This document shows positions 4,948 through 12,278 of a stretch of 12,278 nt of DNA, in pieces. Position 1 is the first letter of the stretch. Every line of letters starts with the position of its first letter. Where the stretch lies: assembly GCA_015494035.1 (NCBI GenBank), contig WGBZ01000068.1, positions 1 to 12,278 on the forward strand. The letters are read 5' to 3'. Made by a program: the position numbers and the translations under genes. Source of the DNA: Lysobacterales bacterium. Its GTDB lineage: Bacteria; Pseudomonadota; Gammaproteobacteria; Xanthomonadales; Marinicellaceae. The notes beneath the pieces were generated by a model. It searched no databases, was not told where the DNA came from, and saw nothing but the letters and a program-made list of their open reading frames with translations.

Positions 4948-5976
4948 ATGGCAAACGTAACTGTAAAACAACTGCTCGAATCCGGTGCGCATTTTGGCCA
5001 CAAGACACGCTACTGGAACCCCAAAATGGCACCATACATCTTTACGGCCCGCAACAAGATTCACATCATTGACCTGCGCAAGACCGAAGAACTGTTTAAG
5101 GAAGCCCTGAACTTCATCAGCAAGCTGGCGGCGCGTCGCGGCAAGCTGCTGTTTGTTGGCACCAAGCGTTCAGCCAGCAAGGCGATCAAGGAAGAGGCCA
5201 CCCGCAGTGGCATGCCTTTTGTTTCTCACCGTTGGTTGGGTGGCATGCTGACAAACTACAAGACGGTGAAAGAGTCCATCAATCGCCTGAAGGACCTGGA
5301 AGCCATGGAAAAGGACGGTCGCATGGAGCGGCTGATCAAAAAAGAACAACTGAAATTGCGCCGCGAAAAGGAAAAGCTGGAAAAAAGCCTGGGCGGCATC
5401 AAGAACCTCAATGGTCATCCCGATGCGCTGTTCGTGGTTGATACCCGCAATGAGGCCATTGCCATCAAGGAAGCCAATAAGCTGGGCATCCCCGTCATTG
5501 CTATTGTGGACACCAACAACTCCTTTGAAGGGGTTGATTATGTGATTCCAGCCAACGACGATGCCATGAAAGCCATTCGCCTGTACGCGACCACGGTTGC
5601 CGATGCGGTGCTGGAAGGGCGTGCCTCCATGCCTTCCACCGCGGCAGAACTGGCTGAAGAGAGTGCCGAAAAGAGTGCCGAAAAGAGCGAAGGCACAGAC
5701 AAGGAAGAAGCGTCCAAGCCAGCCAAGAAAAAAGTGGCCAAGAAAACCACCAAGAAAGCGGCTGAAAAGGCGGAAAAACCCGCCAAGGAAACTGCAGTGA
5801 AAGCTGAAGAAAAGGCTGAAGGCGACGACAAGGCTACAGAAAAAGCCGAAGAAGGCGAAAAGAAAGTGGCCAAGAAGAAAACGGCCAAGAAGAAAGTTGC
5901 CAAGAAGACAGCCGCCAAAAAAGAAGCCGCTGAAGACAAAGCAGACGAGAAAGAATCCACCGAAGCCGCTGAATAA
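4948..5976 (+). CDS. rpsB: 30S ribosomal protein S2 with long Lys/Ala/Glu-rich C-terminal tail
   Basis: Small-subunit ribosomal protein S2, needed for S1 binding and translation initiation. Core residues 1 to about 235 are typical: [19 protein letters not shown] (9-27), [11 protein letters not shown] (36-46), FVGTKRSA (69-76), [12 protein letters not shown] (92-103), the coiled-coil region (about 105-150) and [19 protein letters not shown] (158-176). The start ATG has AAGGA six bases upstream and gives the family N-terminus [10 protein letters not shown]; the frame is open upstream only through the leader and repeat copy 4. The protein is 342 residues, against about 241 in E. coli. The extra 100 residues begin with a tandem [10 protein letters not shown] and continue as histone-H1-like KKVAKK, KKTAKK and AEKAEK repeats with an acidic end. 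It is first in the translation-envelope operon. Confidence 0.96.
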   Translation: MANVTVKQLLESGAHFGHKTRYWNPKMAPYIFTARNKIHIIDLRKTEELFKEALNFISKLAARRGKLLFVGTKRSASKAIKEEATRSGMPFVSHRWLGGMLTNYKTVKESINRLKDLEAMEKDGRMERLIKKEQLKLRREKEKLEKSLGGIKNLNGHPDALFVVDTRNEAIAIKEANKLGIPVIAIVDTNNSFEGVDYVIPANDDAMKAIRLYATTVADAVLEGRASMPSTAAELAEESAEKSAEKSEGTDKEEASKPAKKKVAKKTTKKAAEKAEKPAKETAVKAEEKAEGDDKATEKAEEGEKKVAKKKTAKKKVAKKTAAKKEAAEDKADEKESTEAAE

Positions 5977-6004
5977 GCGCCCGCCTGGATTCATCGCAAT
6001 CTGA

Positions 6005-6024
6005 GGGCCTGCCATGGCAGGCCC
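6005..6024 (+). terminator. Perfect palindrome between rpsB and tsf, likely attenuator
   Basis: GGGCCTGCC and its complement GGCAGGCCC meet at AT, giving a 20-base perfect palindrome 29 bases after the rpsB stop. Only TTGTG follows, so as an intrinsic terminator it would be leaky. A partial terminator or RNA-stabilising stem at this point would make S2 and EF-Ts levels differ. The rest of the 111-base gap holds only the tsf Shine-Dalgarno (GAGGA, 6076-6080). Confidence 0.5.
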
Positions 6025-6087
6025 TTGTGATCAGAACACTTACCTATTGCGGCCATGTGCCGCAGGCAAACCAACGAGGACATAAGC

Positions 6088-6975
6088 ATGGCAATTACTG
6101 CATCCCTGGTAAAAGAACTGAGAGAGCGCACTGGCGTGGGCATGATGGAATGCAAAAAAGCGCTGGTGGAAACCAATGGCGACATTGATGCAGCCATTGA
6201 GCTGTTGCGCAAGACGGGCGCGGCCAAGGCCGACAAGAAGTCCGGCCGCGTGGCTGCCGAGGGCGTGATTCAGATTGCCGGCAGTGACGACAACAAAAAG
6301 GTCGTGCTGGTGGAAATCAACTGTGAAACCGACTTTGTGGCCAAGGATGAAAACTTCCTGAACTTCTGCGAACAGGTGGTGGACACCGCCCTCAAAACCG
6401 GACTGGAAGACGTGGAAGCCCTGATGGGTACAAAAGTCGTTGACGACGCCACACTGGATCAACTGCGCAAGGAGCTGATTGCCAAGATCGGTGAAAACAT
6501 TCAGGTTCGTCGCGTGACCCAGGCCCAGGCCGAAAACGACAATGGTGTCATCGGTACCTATAATCACGGTGGCCGCATTGGCGTGGCCGTGGTCCTGAAA
6601 GGTGGCGATGAGGAATTGGCCAAAGACATCGCCATGCACATCGCCGCGGTCAAGCCGGAATACATTTCTGCTGGCGACGTGCCGGCTGAAGTGCTGGACA
6701 AAGAGCGTGAAATTCTCACCGCCCAAGCCGCTGACAGCGGCAAACAGGCTGAAATTATCGCTAAAATGGTTGAAGGCCGTTTGCGCAAGTTCCTGGAAGA
6801 AATCACCCTGCTGGGCCAGAAGTTCGTCAAGAACCCTGACCTGACCGTGGAAAAACTGCTGAAGGAAAAAGGCGCCCAAGTCGTCGATTACAAGCGCTTG
6901 GAAGTGGGCGAGGGCATCGAGAAGAAAGAAGACAACTTTGTGGAAGAGGTTATGGCGCAAGCCCGTGGAAACTGA
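6088..6975 (+). CDS. tsf: Translation elongation factor Ts
   Basis: EF-Ts catalyses GDP release from EF-Tu during elongation, in the cytosol. The 295-residue product starts with the UBA-like domain [26 protein letters not shown] (1-26) and has the EF-Tu-contacting [15 protein letters not shown] (76-90), where D82-F83 correspond to the conserved Asp-Phe inserted against EF-Tu. Two core repeats follow (for example [12 protein letters not shown] and [13 protein letters not shown]) and the C-terminal module contains [18 protein letters not shown]. It is slightly longer than E. coli (283). The ATG at 6088 is chosen for GAGGA at seven bases and for the family N-terminus; an in-frame ATG at 6055 adds 11 non-conserved residues. 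The 3' end overlaps the likely pyrH start by 11 bases. Confidence 0.97.
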   Translation: MAITASLVKELRERTGVGMMECKKALVETNGDIDAAIELLRKTGAAKADKKSGRVAAEGVIQIAGSDDNKKVVLVEINCETDFVAKDENFLNFCEQVVDTALKTGLEDVEALMGTKVVDDATLDQLRKELIAKIGENIQVRRVTQAQAENDNGVIGTYNHGGRIGVAVVLKGGDEELAKDIAMHIAAVKPEYISAGDVPAEVLDKEREILTAQAADSGKQAEIIAKMVEGRLRKFLEEITLLGQKFVKNPDLTVEKLLKEKGAQVVDYKRLEVGEGIEKKEDNFVEEVMAQARGN

Positions 6976-7729
6976 TCAGCCCAAATACCGACGCATCCTC
7001 CTCAAACTCAGCGGCGAAGCCCTGATGGGCGAGGAGGATTATGGCATTGATCCCAATGTGATCAACCGCATTGCCGCCGAAGTCGCTCAGGTCATGGACC
7101 TGGGCGTCGAGGTGGGGATCGTGATTGGTGGCGGCAACATTTTCCGTGGCGCCGGCCTGGCCAAGTCCGGCATTGACCGCGTGACGGGCGACCACATGGG
7201 CATGCTGGCCACGGTGATGAATTCGTTGGCCTTGCAGAATGCCATCGAAAAACAGGGCAAGAAAGTGCGAGTCATGTCCGCCATAGAAATCCACGAAGTG
7301 TGCGAAGACTATATTCGCCGCAAGGCCATTCGCCACCTGGAAAAAGGCAATGCCGTGGTTTTTGCAGCTGGCATCGGCAACCCGTTTTTTACCACTGACT
7401 CGGCAGCCAGCTTACGAGCCATAGAAATTGATGCCGATCTGGTGCTGAAAGCCACCAAAGTGGATGGTATCTATTCTGCCGATCCAGTCACCAATCCGGA
7501 TGCCGTCAAGTACAATCACCTCGACTACGATGAAGTGATCGAAAAGAAACTGGCTGTCATGGACACTTCGGCTGTGGTGCTGTGCCGGGACCAGAACATG
7601 CCCATCCAGATTTTCAACATGAATCGCGAAGGCGCTTTGCTGGACATTGTCAAAGGCAGCCCGATTGGCACCATAGTCAGTGCCAAACCCCCTCAAACCG
7701 ATGTGGCCAAACAGGGAGAAACGCAATGA
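6965..7729 (+). CDS. pyrH: UMP kinase PyrH
   Basis: Bacterial UMP kinase of the amino-acid-kinase fold, making UDP from UMP and ATP as a hexamer regulated by GTP and UTP. It shows [68 protein letters not shown] and [13 protein letters not shown] in the family order. I chose GTG at 6965 (254 residues, [13 protein letters not shown]...), overlapping tsf by 11 bases; an upstream TTG at 6938 would add nine residues with no family likeness. The AGAGG at 6945-6949 is far (15 bases) from the GTG, so the exact start is uncertain and is probably coupled to tsf termination. A tail of about a dozen residues after SPIGTIVSA is longer than in E. coli. The stop overlaps the frr start. Confidence 0.94.
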   Translation: METDQPKYRRILLKLSGEALMGEEDYGIDPNVINRIAAEVAQVMDLGVEVGIVIGGGNIFRGAGLAKSGIDRVTGDHMGMLATVMNSLALQNAIEKQGKKVRVMSAIEIHEVCEDYIRRKAIRHLEKGNAVVFAAGIGNPFFTTDSAASLRAIEIDADLVLKATKVDGIYSADPVTNPDAVKYNHLDYDEVIEKKLAVMDTSAVVLCRDQNMPIQIFNMNREGALLDIVKGSPIGTIVSAKPPQTDVAKQGETQ

Positions 7730-8283
7730 TTAACGAAATCCAGAAAGACGCTAAAAGCCGCATGGCCAAGAGCATTGATGCCCTCAAACACGAGTTGACC
7801 GGTGTCCGCACCGGGCGCGCCAACACCAGCCTGCTGGATGGCATCATGGTGGATTACTACGGCTCGGCCACGCCCCTGAACCAGGTGGCTAACATTGCCG
7901 TTTCGGACTCCCGCACCCTCACTATTCAGCCTTGGGAAAAAACCATGGTGGCGCCCATTGAAAAGGCCATCATGAGCTCCGATCTGGGCCTGAACCCGGT
8001 GACCGTTGGCACCAATATCCGTATTCCTTTGCCGCCGCTCACCGAAGAGCGTCGCAAGGAGCTGGTCAAACTGGTGGGTCACATTGGTGAGCAGGCCAAG
8101 GTGGCCATCCGCAACATCCGTCGCGATGCCAACACCCAGCTCAAGAACCTCCTCAATGACAAGGAGATCACCGAAGACGAACTGCGTCGTGGTGAAGACC
8201 TGATACAGAAACTGACCGATGAATACACCAAACAGGTGGACAGCATCGTCAAGGAAAAAGACGACGAACTGATGGAAATCTGA
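7726..8283 (+). CDS. frr: Ribosome recycling factor
   Basis: RRF, which with EF-G splits post-termination ribosomes. The product is 185 residues, the same length as E. coli RRF, beginning [21 protein letters not shown] and showing [16 protein letters not shown], the domain II segment [16 protein letters not shown] through [18 protein letters not shown], and the closing long helix with [13 protein letters not shown] and [16 protein letters not shown]. The ATG overlaps the pyrH TGA as ATGA and has AGGGAG at seven bases (7713-7718), so both coupling and independent initiation are possible. Confidence 0.97.
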   Translation: MINEIQKDAKSRMAKSIDALKHELTGVRTGRANTSLLDGIMVDYYGSATPLNQVANIAVSDSRTLTIQPWEKTMVAPIEKAIMSSDLGLNPVTVGTNIRIPLPPLTEERRKELVKLVGHIGEQAKVAIRNIRRDANTQLKNLLNDKEITEDELRRGEDLIQKLTDEYTKQVDSIVKEKDDELMEI

Positions 8284-8288
8284 CCCCC

Positions 8289-9026
8289 GTGTCAGAACAG
8301 CCGTCGACCCAACCCAGGCACATTGCCATCATCATGGATGGCAATGGCCGCTGGGCGGCCCGCAAACGCCGGCCACGCACCTTCGGCCACCAGGCCGGTG
8401 TCAAGGCCGTGCGGCGCACCATCGAATACTGCCTCAAGCACGGCATTCCCCACCTGACCCTGTTTGCTTTCAGCAGTGAAAACTGGCAACGCCCCGAGCA
8501 GGAAGTGCAACGGCTCATGGAGTTGTTCATGCGTGCGCTGGAAAAAGAAGTCCCCCAGTTGCATGAAAACAATGTGCGCCTGAATTTCATTGGTGATTTG
8601 AGCCGCTTTTCCAGTCGTTTGCAGGAAAAGATGCACAAGGTGGCAGAACTTACGGCCAGTAATCGCGCCTTGCACCTGAACATCGCCATCAATTATGGCG
8701 GTCGTTGGGATATTGTTCAGGCGGCCAGACGCATGGCAGCGGCCATTCAGGCAGGCACCATCGACAGACAGTCTGTGAGCGAGAAAGATTTTAGCCAGTT
8801 CATCGCCTTGCACGGCAGTCCAGACCCGGATTTGCTGATCCGCACCGGCGGAGAACAGCGCATCTCCAATTTTCTCCTGTGGCAACTGGCCTATACTGAA
8901 CTGTGGTTTACCGACACCCTGTGGCCGGATTTTGGAACGGAGCAACTGGATCTGGCCATCGCCGATTTCCAACAGCGCGAACGCCGCTTTGGTAAAATCA
9001 CCCCTTCGCAGGCCGATTCCGATTAA
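8289..9026 (+). CDS. uppS: Undecaprenyl diphosphate synthase (cis-prenyltransferase)
   Basis: This 245-residue enzyme adds eight isopentenyl units to farnesyl-PP, giving the C55 carrier lipid for peptidoglycan and O-antigen synthesis; it works at the membrane face of the cytosol. Visible motifs are HIAIIMDGNGRWA (catalytic Asp at 17), FGHQAGVKAVRR, FAFSSENWQRP, LNIAINYGGRWDI and the IPP-binding DLLIRTGGEQRISNFLLWQLAYTEL segment, in two pieces around R-I-S-N-F. The start is GTG at 8289, five bases after the frr stop, with only a weak purine stretch upstream, so coupling to frr is likely. It supplies the isoprenoid end of the pathway whose first committed enzyme, Dxr, is encoded two genes downstream. 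Confidence 0.96.
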   Translation: MSEQPSTQPRHIAIIMDGNGRWAARKRRPRTFGHQAGVKAVRRTIEYCLKHGIPHLTLFAFSSENWQRPEQEVQRLMELFMRALEKEVPQLHENNVRLNFIGDLSRFSSRLQEKMHKVAELTASNRALHLNIAINYGGRWDIVQAARRMAAAIQAGTIDRQSVSEKDFSQFIALHGSPDPDLLIRTGGEQRISNFLLWQLAYTELWFTDTLWPDFGTEQLDLAIADFQQRERRFGKITPSQADSD

Positions 9027-9074
9027 TAGACAGTCTGTTTGCGGCCAGTGTGGCGGCCACCTTAAAGGAATTTT

Positions 9075-9887
9075 ATGCTCAAAACGCGTGTCCTGACTTC
9101 CGTGATTCTTGCGCCGCTGGTGCTGGCCGTGAGCTGGTATGGCGATGCCCGTGTATTTTCCGCCTTTAGCGCCGTGCTCATGGCACTGGTGCTGCATGAA
9201 TGGTTAGCCATTACCTATCGACATCAGGGCCTGGCGCAATGGCTGTTGCCTGCGATTGTGGCAGCCATCATCGTGGGCCACGGCCTGAATGCCTCGATTT
9301 CCATTCGCACTATCGTTTATATGGCCGTGGGTCTGTGGGCCTTGGCGTTGCTGTGGCTGGCCAATCCGCGCCTGGGCTATGGTGATGCGGTGATTGCCAC
9401 CAAACTCAAGGCTTACCTGGGCACCTTTCTGGCCCTGGCCGCCGGCCTGGCGCTGGTAACCCTGCACAACCACGTCCATCGTGGCCCCGTTTGGACCGTC
9501 ATCCTGTTTGGCCTGATCTGGGTGGCTGATATCGGCGCCTATTTTTCCGGGCGTCTGTTTGGTCGTCACAAGCTGGCTCCAGCCATCAGCCCGGGAAAAA
9601 CCGTTGAAGGTGTGCTGGGGGCCTTGTTGTTTGTGAGCCTCTACGCGGTTGCCATTGCCTGGTGGTTGAAGCTGCCCGTGGTCAAGCTGGTGGCAGGTTT
9701 CTGTGCCGTTGCGCTGGTGTCGGTGGTGGGCGATCTGACCGCCAGCCTGGTCAAGCGCCAGGGAGAGGTCAAGGACAGCGGACGCTGGTTGCCGGGCCAC
9801 GGCGGCTTTCTCGACCGTTTTGACAGCCTGCTGGCTGCCGCGCCATTTTTTCTGGCCCTGGTCGTCTGGTTGAGCGCACGGGCATGA
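9075..9887 (+). CDS. cdsA: Phosphatidate cytidylyltransferase (CDP-diglyceride synthase)
   Basis: An integral inner-membrane enzyme making CDP-diacylglycerol from phosphatidate and CTP, the precursor of all major phospholipids. The 270 residues contain about seven or eight hydrophobic segments. The family signature lies near the C-terminus as SLVKRQGEVKDSG (224-236) and LPGHGGFLDR (239-248), with WVADIGAYFSGRLFG (149-163) and ISPGKTVEG (171-179) before it. The ATG at 9075 has AAGGA five bases upstream. The 48-base gap after uppS is the longest within the later part of the operon and contains a small GGCC-bearing inverted repeat but no obvious promoter. Confidence 0.96.
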   Translation: MLKTRVLTSVILAPLVLAVSWYGDARVFSAFSAVLMALVLHEWLAITYRHQGLAQWLLPAIVAAIIVGHGLNASISIRTIVYMAVGLWALALLWLANPRLGYGDAVIATKLKAYLGTFLALAAGLALVTLHNHVHRGPVWTVILFGLIWVADIGAYFSGRLFGRHKLAPAISPGKTVEGVLGALLFVSLYAVAIAWWLKLPVVKLVAGFCAVALVSVVGDLTASLVKRQGEVKDSGRWLPGHGGFLDRFDSLLAAAPFFLALVVWLSARA

Positions 9888-9894
9888 GCTTGAC

Positions 9895-11115
9895 ATGAAA
9901 ACAGCCTCGCCATTACAGGTGGCCATCCTGGGCGCCACCGGTTCCATCGGAGACAACACCCTGGATGTGTTAGCCCGTCATGGCGAGGCGTTTCAGGTGG
10001 CATTGCTGACTGGCCACAAGAACCTTTCCAAGCTGGCCAAACTGGCCGAGCAGTGGCAGCCGCAACATGTGGCCACCAGTGATCCAGGCAGTCTGTCAAC
10101 GCTCCGGGAAGCTATACAGGGCTTGGCGTCACCAACGACTGCTATTCATGCTGGCATGGAGGCCATCAGCGCGCTGTGCGCCTCGGATGCCATTGATGTG
10201 GTGGTGGCCGGAATGGTGGGTTCAGCCGGTGTGGAACCGGTACTGGCTGCAGCCGCTGCGGGCAAAACCATCCTGCTGGCCAACAAGGAATCGCTGGTGA
10301 TGGCCGGCGACATTGTCATGCGAACCGCGCGTGCCAGCGGTGCCCGGATTATCCCACTGGACAGCGAACACAACGCCATTTACCAGTGCCTGCCGGATGA
10401 TTACGTGTGTGGCCAGGCGCCGGAATCCGTGCATAAACTCATCCTTACCGCCTCCGGTGGCCCGTTCTGGGACCGGCCGGCCGAGACGTTTTCCGACATC
10501 ACTCCCGAACAGGCCTGTAACCACCCCAAATGGCGCATGGGGGCAAAAATTTCGGTGGACTCGGCCACGCTTATGAACAAGGGGCTGGAACTGATTGAGG
10601 CCCATTGGCTGTTCAATCTGCCAGCCACGCAGCTGGATGTGCATGTGCACCCACAGTCACTGGTGCATTCGCTGGTGGTTTACGAAGACGGCTCATTGCT
10701 GGCCCAGCTGGGTGAGCCGGACATGCGAATCCCCATCGCCTATGGCCTCGGCCAGTGCCTGTCAGTAACGGGAAAGCGGCCGCTCCGACTGCCCTCTGGT
10801 GCCAAAACGCTGGATCTTTTAAGCCATGGCACCCTGGCGTTTTATCCGCCCGATGATGACAAATTTCCCAGCTTGAAGCTGGCCCGCCAGGCCATAGAAG
10901 CCGGCGGCATACTGGCTGCCGCCTTGAATGCCAGCAACGAGGAAACCGTACAGGCTTTTCTGGATCATCGCATTTCCTTTCCCGCCATTGCCCGCATCAA
11001 TGCCCGGGTAATAGAGAAAATCCACAACCAGCCGGTGGAATCTTTCGAACATCTGCAGCAAGTTGATGTCGAAGTGCGGGCAATGACGCAAAACGAGATC
11101 CATGCCCATGCCTGA
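9895..11115 (+). CDS. dxr: 1-deoxy-D-xylulose 5-phosphate reductoisomerase
   Basis: Dxr (IspC) converts DXP to MEP with NADPH, the committed step of the non-mevalonate isoprenoid pathway, and is the fosmidomycin target. The 406-residue protein shows the NADPH-binding GATGSIG (13-19), GMVGSAGVEP (106-115), LANKESLV (128-135), metal ligands in PLDSEHNAIYQ (D156, E158) and NKGLELIEA (E232), the flexible-loop ASGGPFWD (186-193) with NHPKWRMG (H210), and the C-terminal domain HPQSLVHSLVVYEDGS onward. It begins seven bases after cdsA with only a weak GAGC upstream. Length is normal. The last bases overlap rseP. Confidence 0.97.
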   Translation: MKTASPLQVAILGATGSIGDNTLDVLARHGEAFQVALLTGHKNLSKLAKLAEQWQPQHVATSDPGSLSTLREAIQGLASPTTAIHAGMEAISALCASDAIDVVVAGMVGSAGVEPVLAAAAAGKTILLANKESLVMAGDIVMRTARASGARIIPLDSEHNAIYQCLPDDYVCGQAPESVHKLILTASGGPFWDRPAETFSDITPEQACNHPKWRMGAKISVDSATLMNKGLELIEAHWLFNLPATQLDVHVHPQSLVHSLVVYEDGSLLAQLGEPDMRIPIAYGLGQCLSVTGKRPLRLPSGAKTLDLLSHGTLAFYPPDDDKFPSLKLARQAIEAGGILAAALNASNEETVQAFLDHRISFPAIARINARVIEKIHNQPVESFEHLQQVDVEVRAMTQNEIHAHA

Positions 11116-12278
11116 TTTTTTTGGTCCCATTCTCTGGCTGCTGGTCACACTGGGAATTCTGGTGACTTTCCATGAACTGGGCCATTTTCTCGCCGCCCGT
11201 TTTTTTGGTGTCAAAGTGTTGCGTTTCAGCATCGGCTTTGGGCGTCCTTTCTGGTCCTTCACGGACAAACGTGGCACCGAAATAGCCGTGGCTCCAATTC
11301 CGCTGGGGGGCTACGTCAAAATGCTCGATGCGCGCGAAACCGACGTGCCGGAGAATGAAAAATACCTGAGTTACAACAGCAAACCGGCGTGGCAAAAAGC
11401 CATTATCCTGTTTGCCGGGCCAGCGTTTAACCTGATACTGGCCGTGTTTATGTACTGGCTGATGTTTGTGGTGGGCAAACCCGAAGTGGTACCGACACTG
11501 GGCCCACCGGCTGCCTTGTTGGCCGAAGCCGGTGCCCGCGAGGGTGATCAGCTGCTGCGCATCAATAAGGAACCGGTTCGCAGCTGGCAGGACGTAAGCC
11601 TGGAATTGATGGCAGCCGGTCTCGACAAGCAGGATGTGGAGGTGGAAGTGCGCCGTGGTGACCGGCAACGGGTGAGCCTGAAGCTGCCCCTGTCAAAACT
11701 GCCTGAAGGCCTGGCTGAAAGCGAGTTGTTTGAGGTCATCGGGCTGAAACCGTGGCGACCGCACTTCAGCAATGAGGTGGGCAAGGCACCAGCGGATATG
11801 CCGGCGGCCAGGGCCGGGGTGCAAGCCGGGGACCGGATTTTGGCGGTCAATGACCAAGCCACCGGATCCTGGCAGCAGATCGTCTCAGCATTGGCTCAGG
11901 CGCAGCAGAATCAACCGGATGAACCGATCAGCTTGCGGATCCAGCGTGGCAGCCGCCAGTTGACCCTCACCATACCGGCCATGGTCACGGAGGCCAAAAG
12001 CGGTCGCCGCGTGATTGGTGTCTCTCCAAAACCACCGGAAGAGGCCGAACGCGCCTTTGCCAAATCCCTGGTTTATACCCTCCAGCTCGACCCTGTCAGC
12101 GCCGTTCCGGCAGCGTTTGCCGAAACCTGGCGCATGACCAAAGCCACTTTTGGCATGTTTGGCCGCATGCTCACGGGCAAGGCCTCATTAAAGAACATTT
12201 CTGGTCCCATTACTATCGCCAAAGTGGCCAATGACTCGGCGGGCATGGGGCTGAGCTGGTTTCTGGCCTTTCTGGCGC
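11108..12278 (+). CDS. rseP: Site-2 intramembrane zinc metalloprotease RseP, partial (3' end outside window)
   Basis: RseP performs the second cleavage of the anti-sigma factor RseA in the envelope stress response and removes signal-peptide remnants. The 390 codons present include transmembrane segment 1 with the zinc motif HELGH (22-26), RFSIGFGRP, a cytoplasmic PIPLGGYVKMLD segment, transmembrane segment 2 with FAGPAFN (102-108), two PDZ domains (about 120-200 and 220-300, each with a GVxAGD or AREGD type loop) and LKNISGPITIAK before the third membrane segment. The LDG zinc-ligand motif would lie beyond the window end. No stop occurs in frame. Two in-frame ATGs, 11102 and 11108, both overlap dxr; the second gives the more usual N-terminus but the first cannot be excluded. 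Confidence 0.95.
   Translation, partial: MPDFFGPILWLLVTLGILVTFHELGHFLAARFFGVKVLRFSIGFGRPFWSFTDKRGTEIAVAPIPLGGYVKMLDARETDVPENEKYLSYNSKPAWQKAIILFAGPAFNLILAVFMYWLMFVVGKPEVVPTLGPPAALLAEAGAREGDQLLRINKEPVRSWQDVSLELMAAGLDKQDVEVEVRRGDRQRVSLKLPLSKLPEGLAESELFEVIGLKPWRPHFSNEVGKAPADMPAARAGVQAGDRILAVNDQATGSWQQIVSALAQAQQNQPDEPISLRIQRGSRQLTLTIPAMVTEAKSGRRVIGVSPKPPEEAERAFAKSLVYTLQLDPVSAVPAAFAETWRMTKATFGMFGRMLTGKASLKNISGPITIAKVANDSAGMGLSWFLAFLA

Noticed and set aside
5170..6015. Long minus-strand open frame (281 codons) opposite rpsB
   Set aside because: It is the mirror of a Lys/Ala/Glu-rich coding region; the translation is a Phe/Gly/Leu-rich low-complexity string without motifs or a ribosome-binding site, and it lies wholly opposite a certain gene.
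6040..6960. Minus-strand open frame of 306 codons opposite tsf
   Set aside because: A shadow of tsf produced by its codon bias; no motifs, and tsf is certain.

Overview
This is chromosomal DNA from a bacterium, most likely a gammaproteobacterium. The evidence is the order rpsB-tsf-pyrH-frr-uppS-cdsA-dxr-rseP, together with RNase T, an OprF/OmpA-type porin with calcium-binding TSP3 repeats, SfsA and PurE/PurK, all close to gammaproteobacterial forms. I cannot name a genus from sequence alone. There is no phage, CRISPR, tRNA or rRNA, and no transposase gene.

Layout: the last 28 codons of purE overlap purK (1-1203), the two-step carboxylation branch of purine synthesis. A bidirectional terminator (1381-1413) separates purK from a convergent ompA/oprF-like gene (1447-2574, minus strand), which has its own extended -10 promoter. 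Then come rnt (RNase T, 2811-3416) and sfsA (3623-4339) on the plus strand, and a 608-base gene-free stretch (4340-4947). After that, a tight plus-strand operon (4948 to the window end) encodes ribosomal protein S2, EF-Ts, UMP kinase, ribosome recycling factor, undecaprenyl-PP synthase, CDP-diglyceride synthase, DXP reductoisomerase and the start of the site-2 protease RseP. The operon couples translation factors with isoprenoid, lipid and envelope functions. Several of its junctions overlap or are only a few bases long.

The most unusual content lies in the spacers of the first 4.8 kb. A family of about 165-bp imperfect palindromic repeats occurs four times (about 1191-1356, 3455-3620, 4318-4476, 4606-4769), plus a solitary terminal repeat (2750-2770). 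Copies 2 and 4 lie on the plus strand and copies 1 and 3 are inverted. The elements can fold end to end into a long hairpin. The divergent copy 3 keeps the pairing through compensatory changes, and tolerated G-T pairs fall on one strand, which suggests selection on a transcribed RNA hairpin.

The elements touch the genes directly. They supply the stop codon and last residues of purK, the last six residues and stop of sfsA, the apparent Shine-Dalgarno of sfsA, part of the rpsB leader, and sequence just upstream of a TATAAT box before rnt. No copy was seen inside the rpsB-rseP operon. A second oddity is RpsB itself, which carries a tail of about 100 residues rich in Lys, Ala and Glu.
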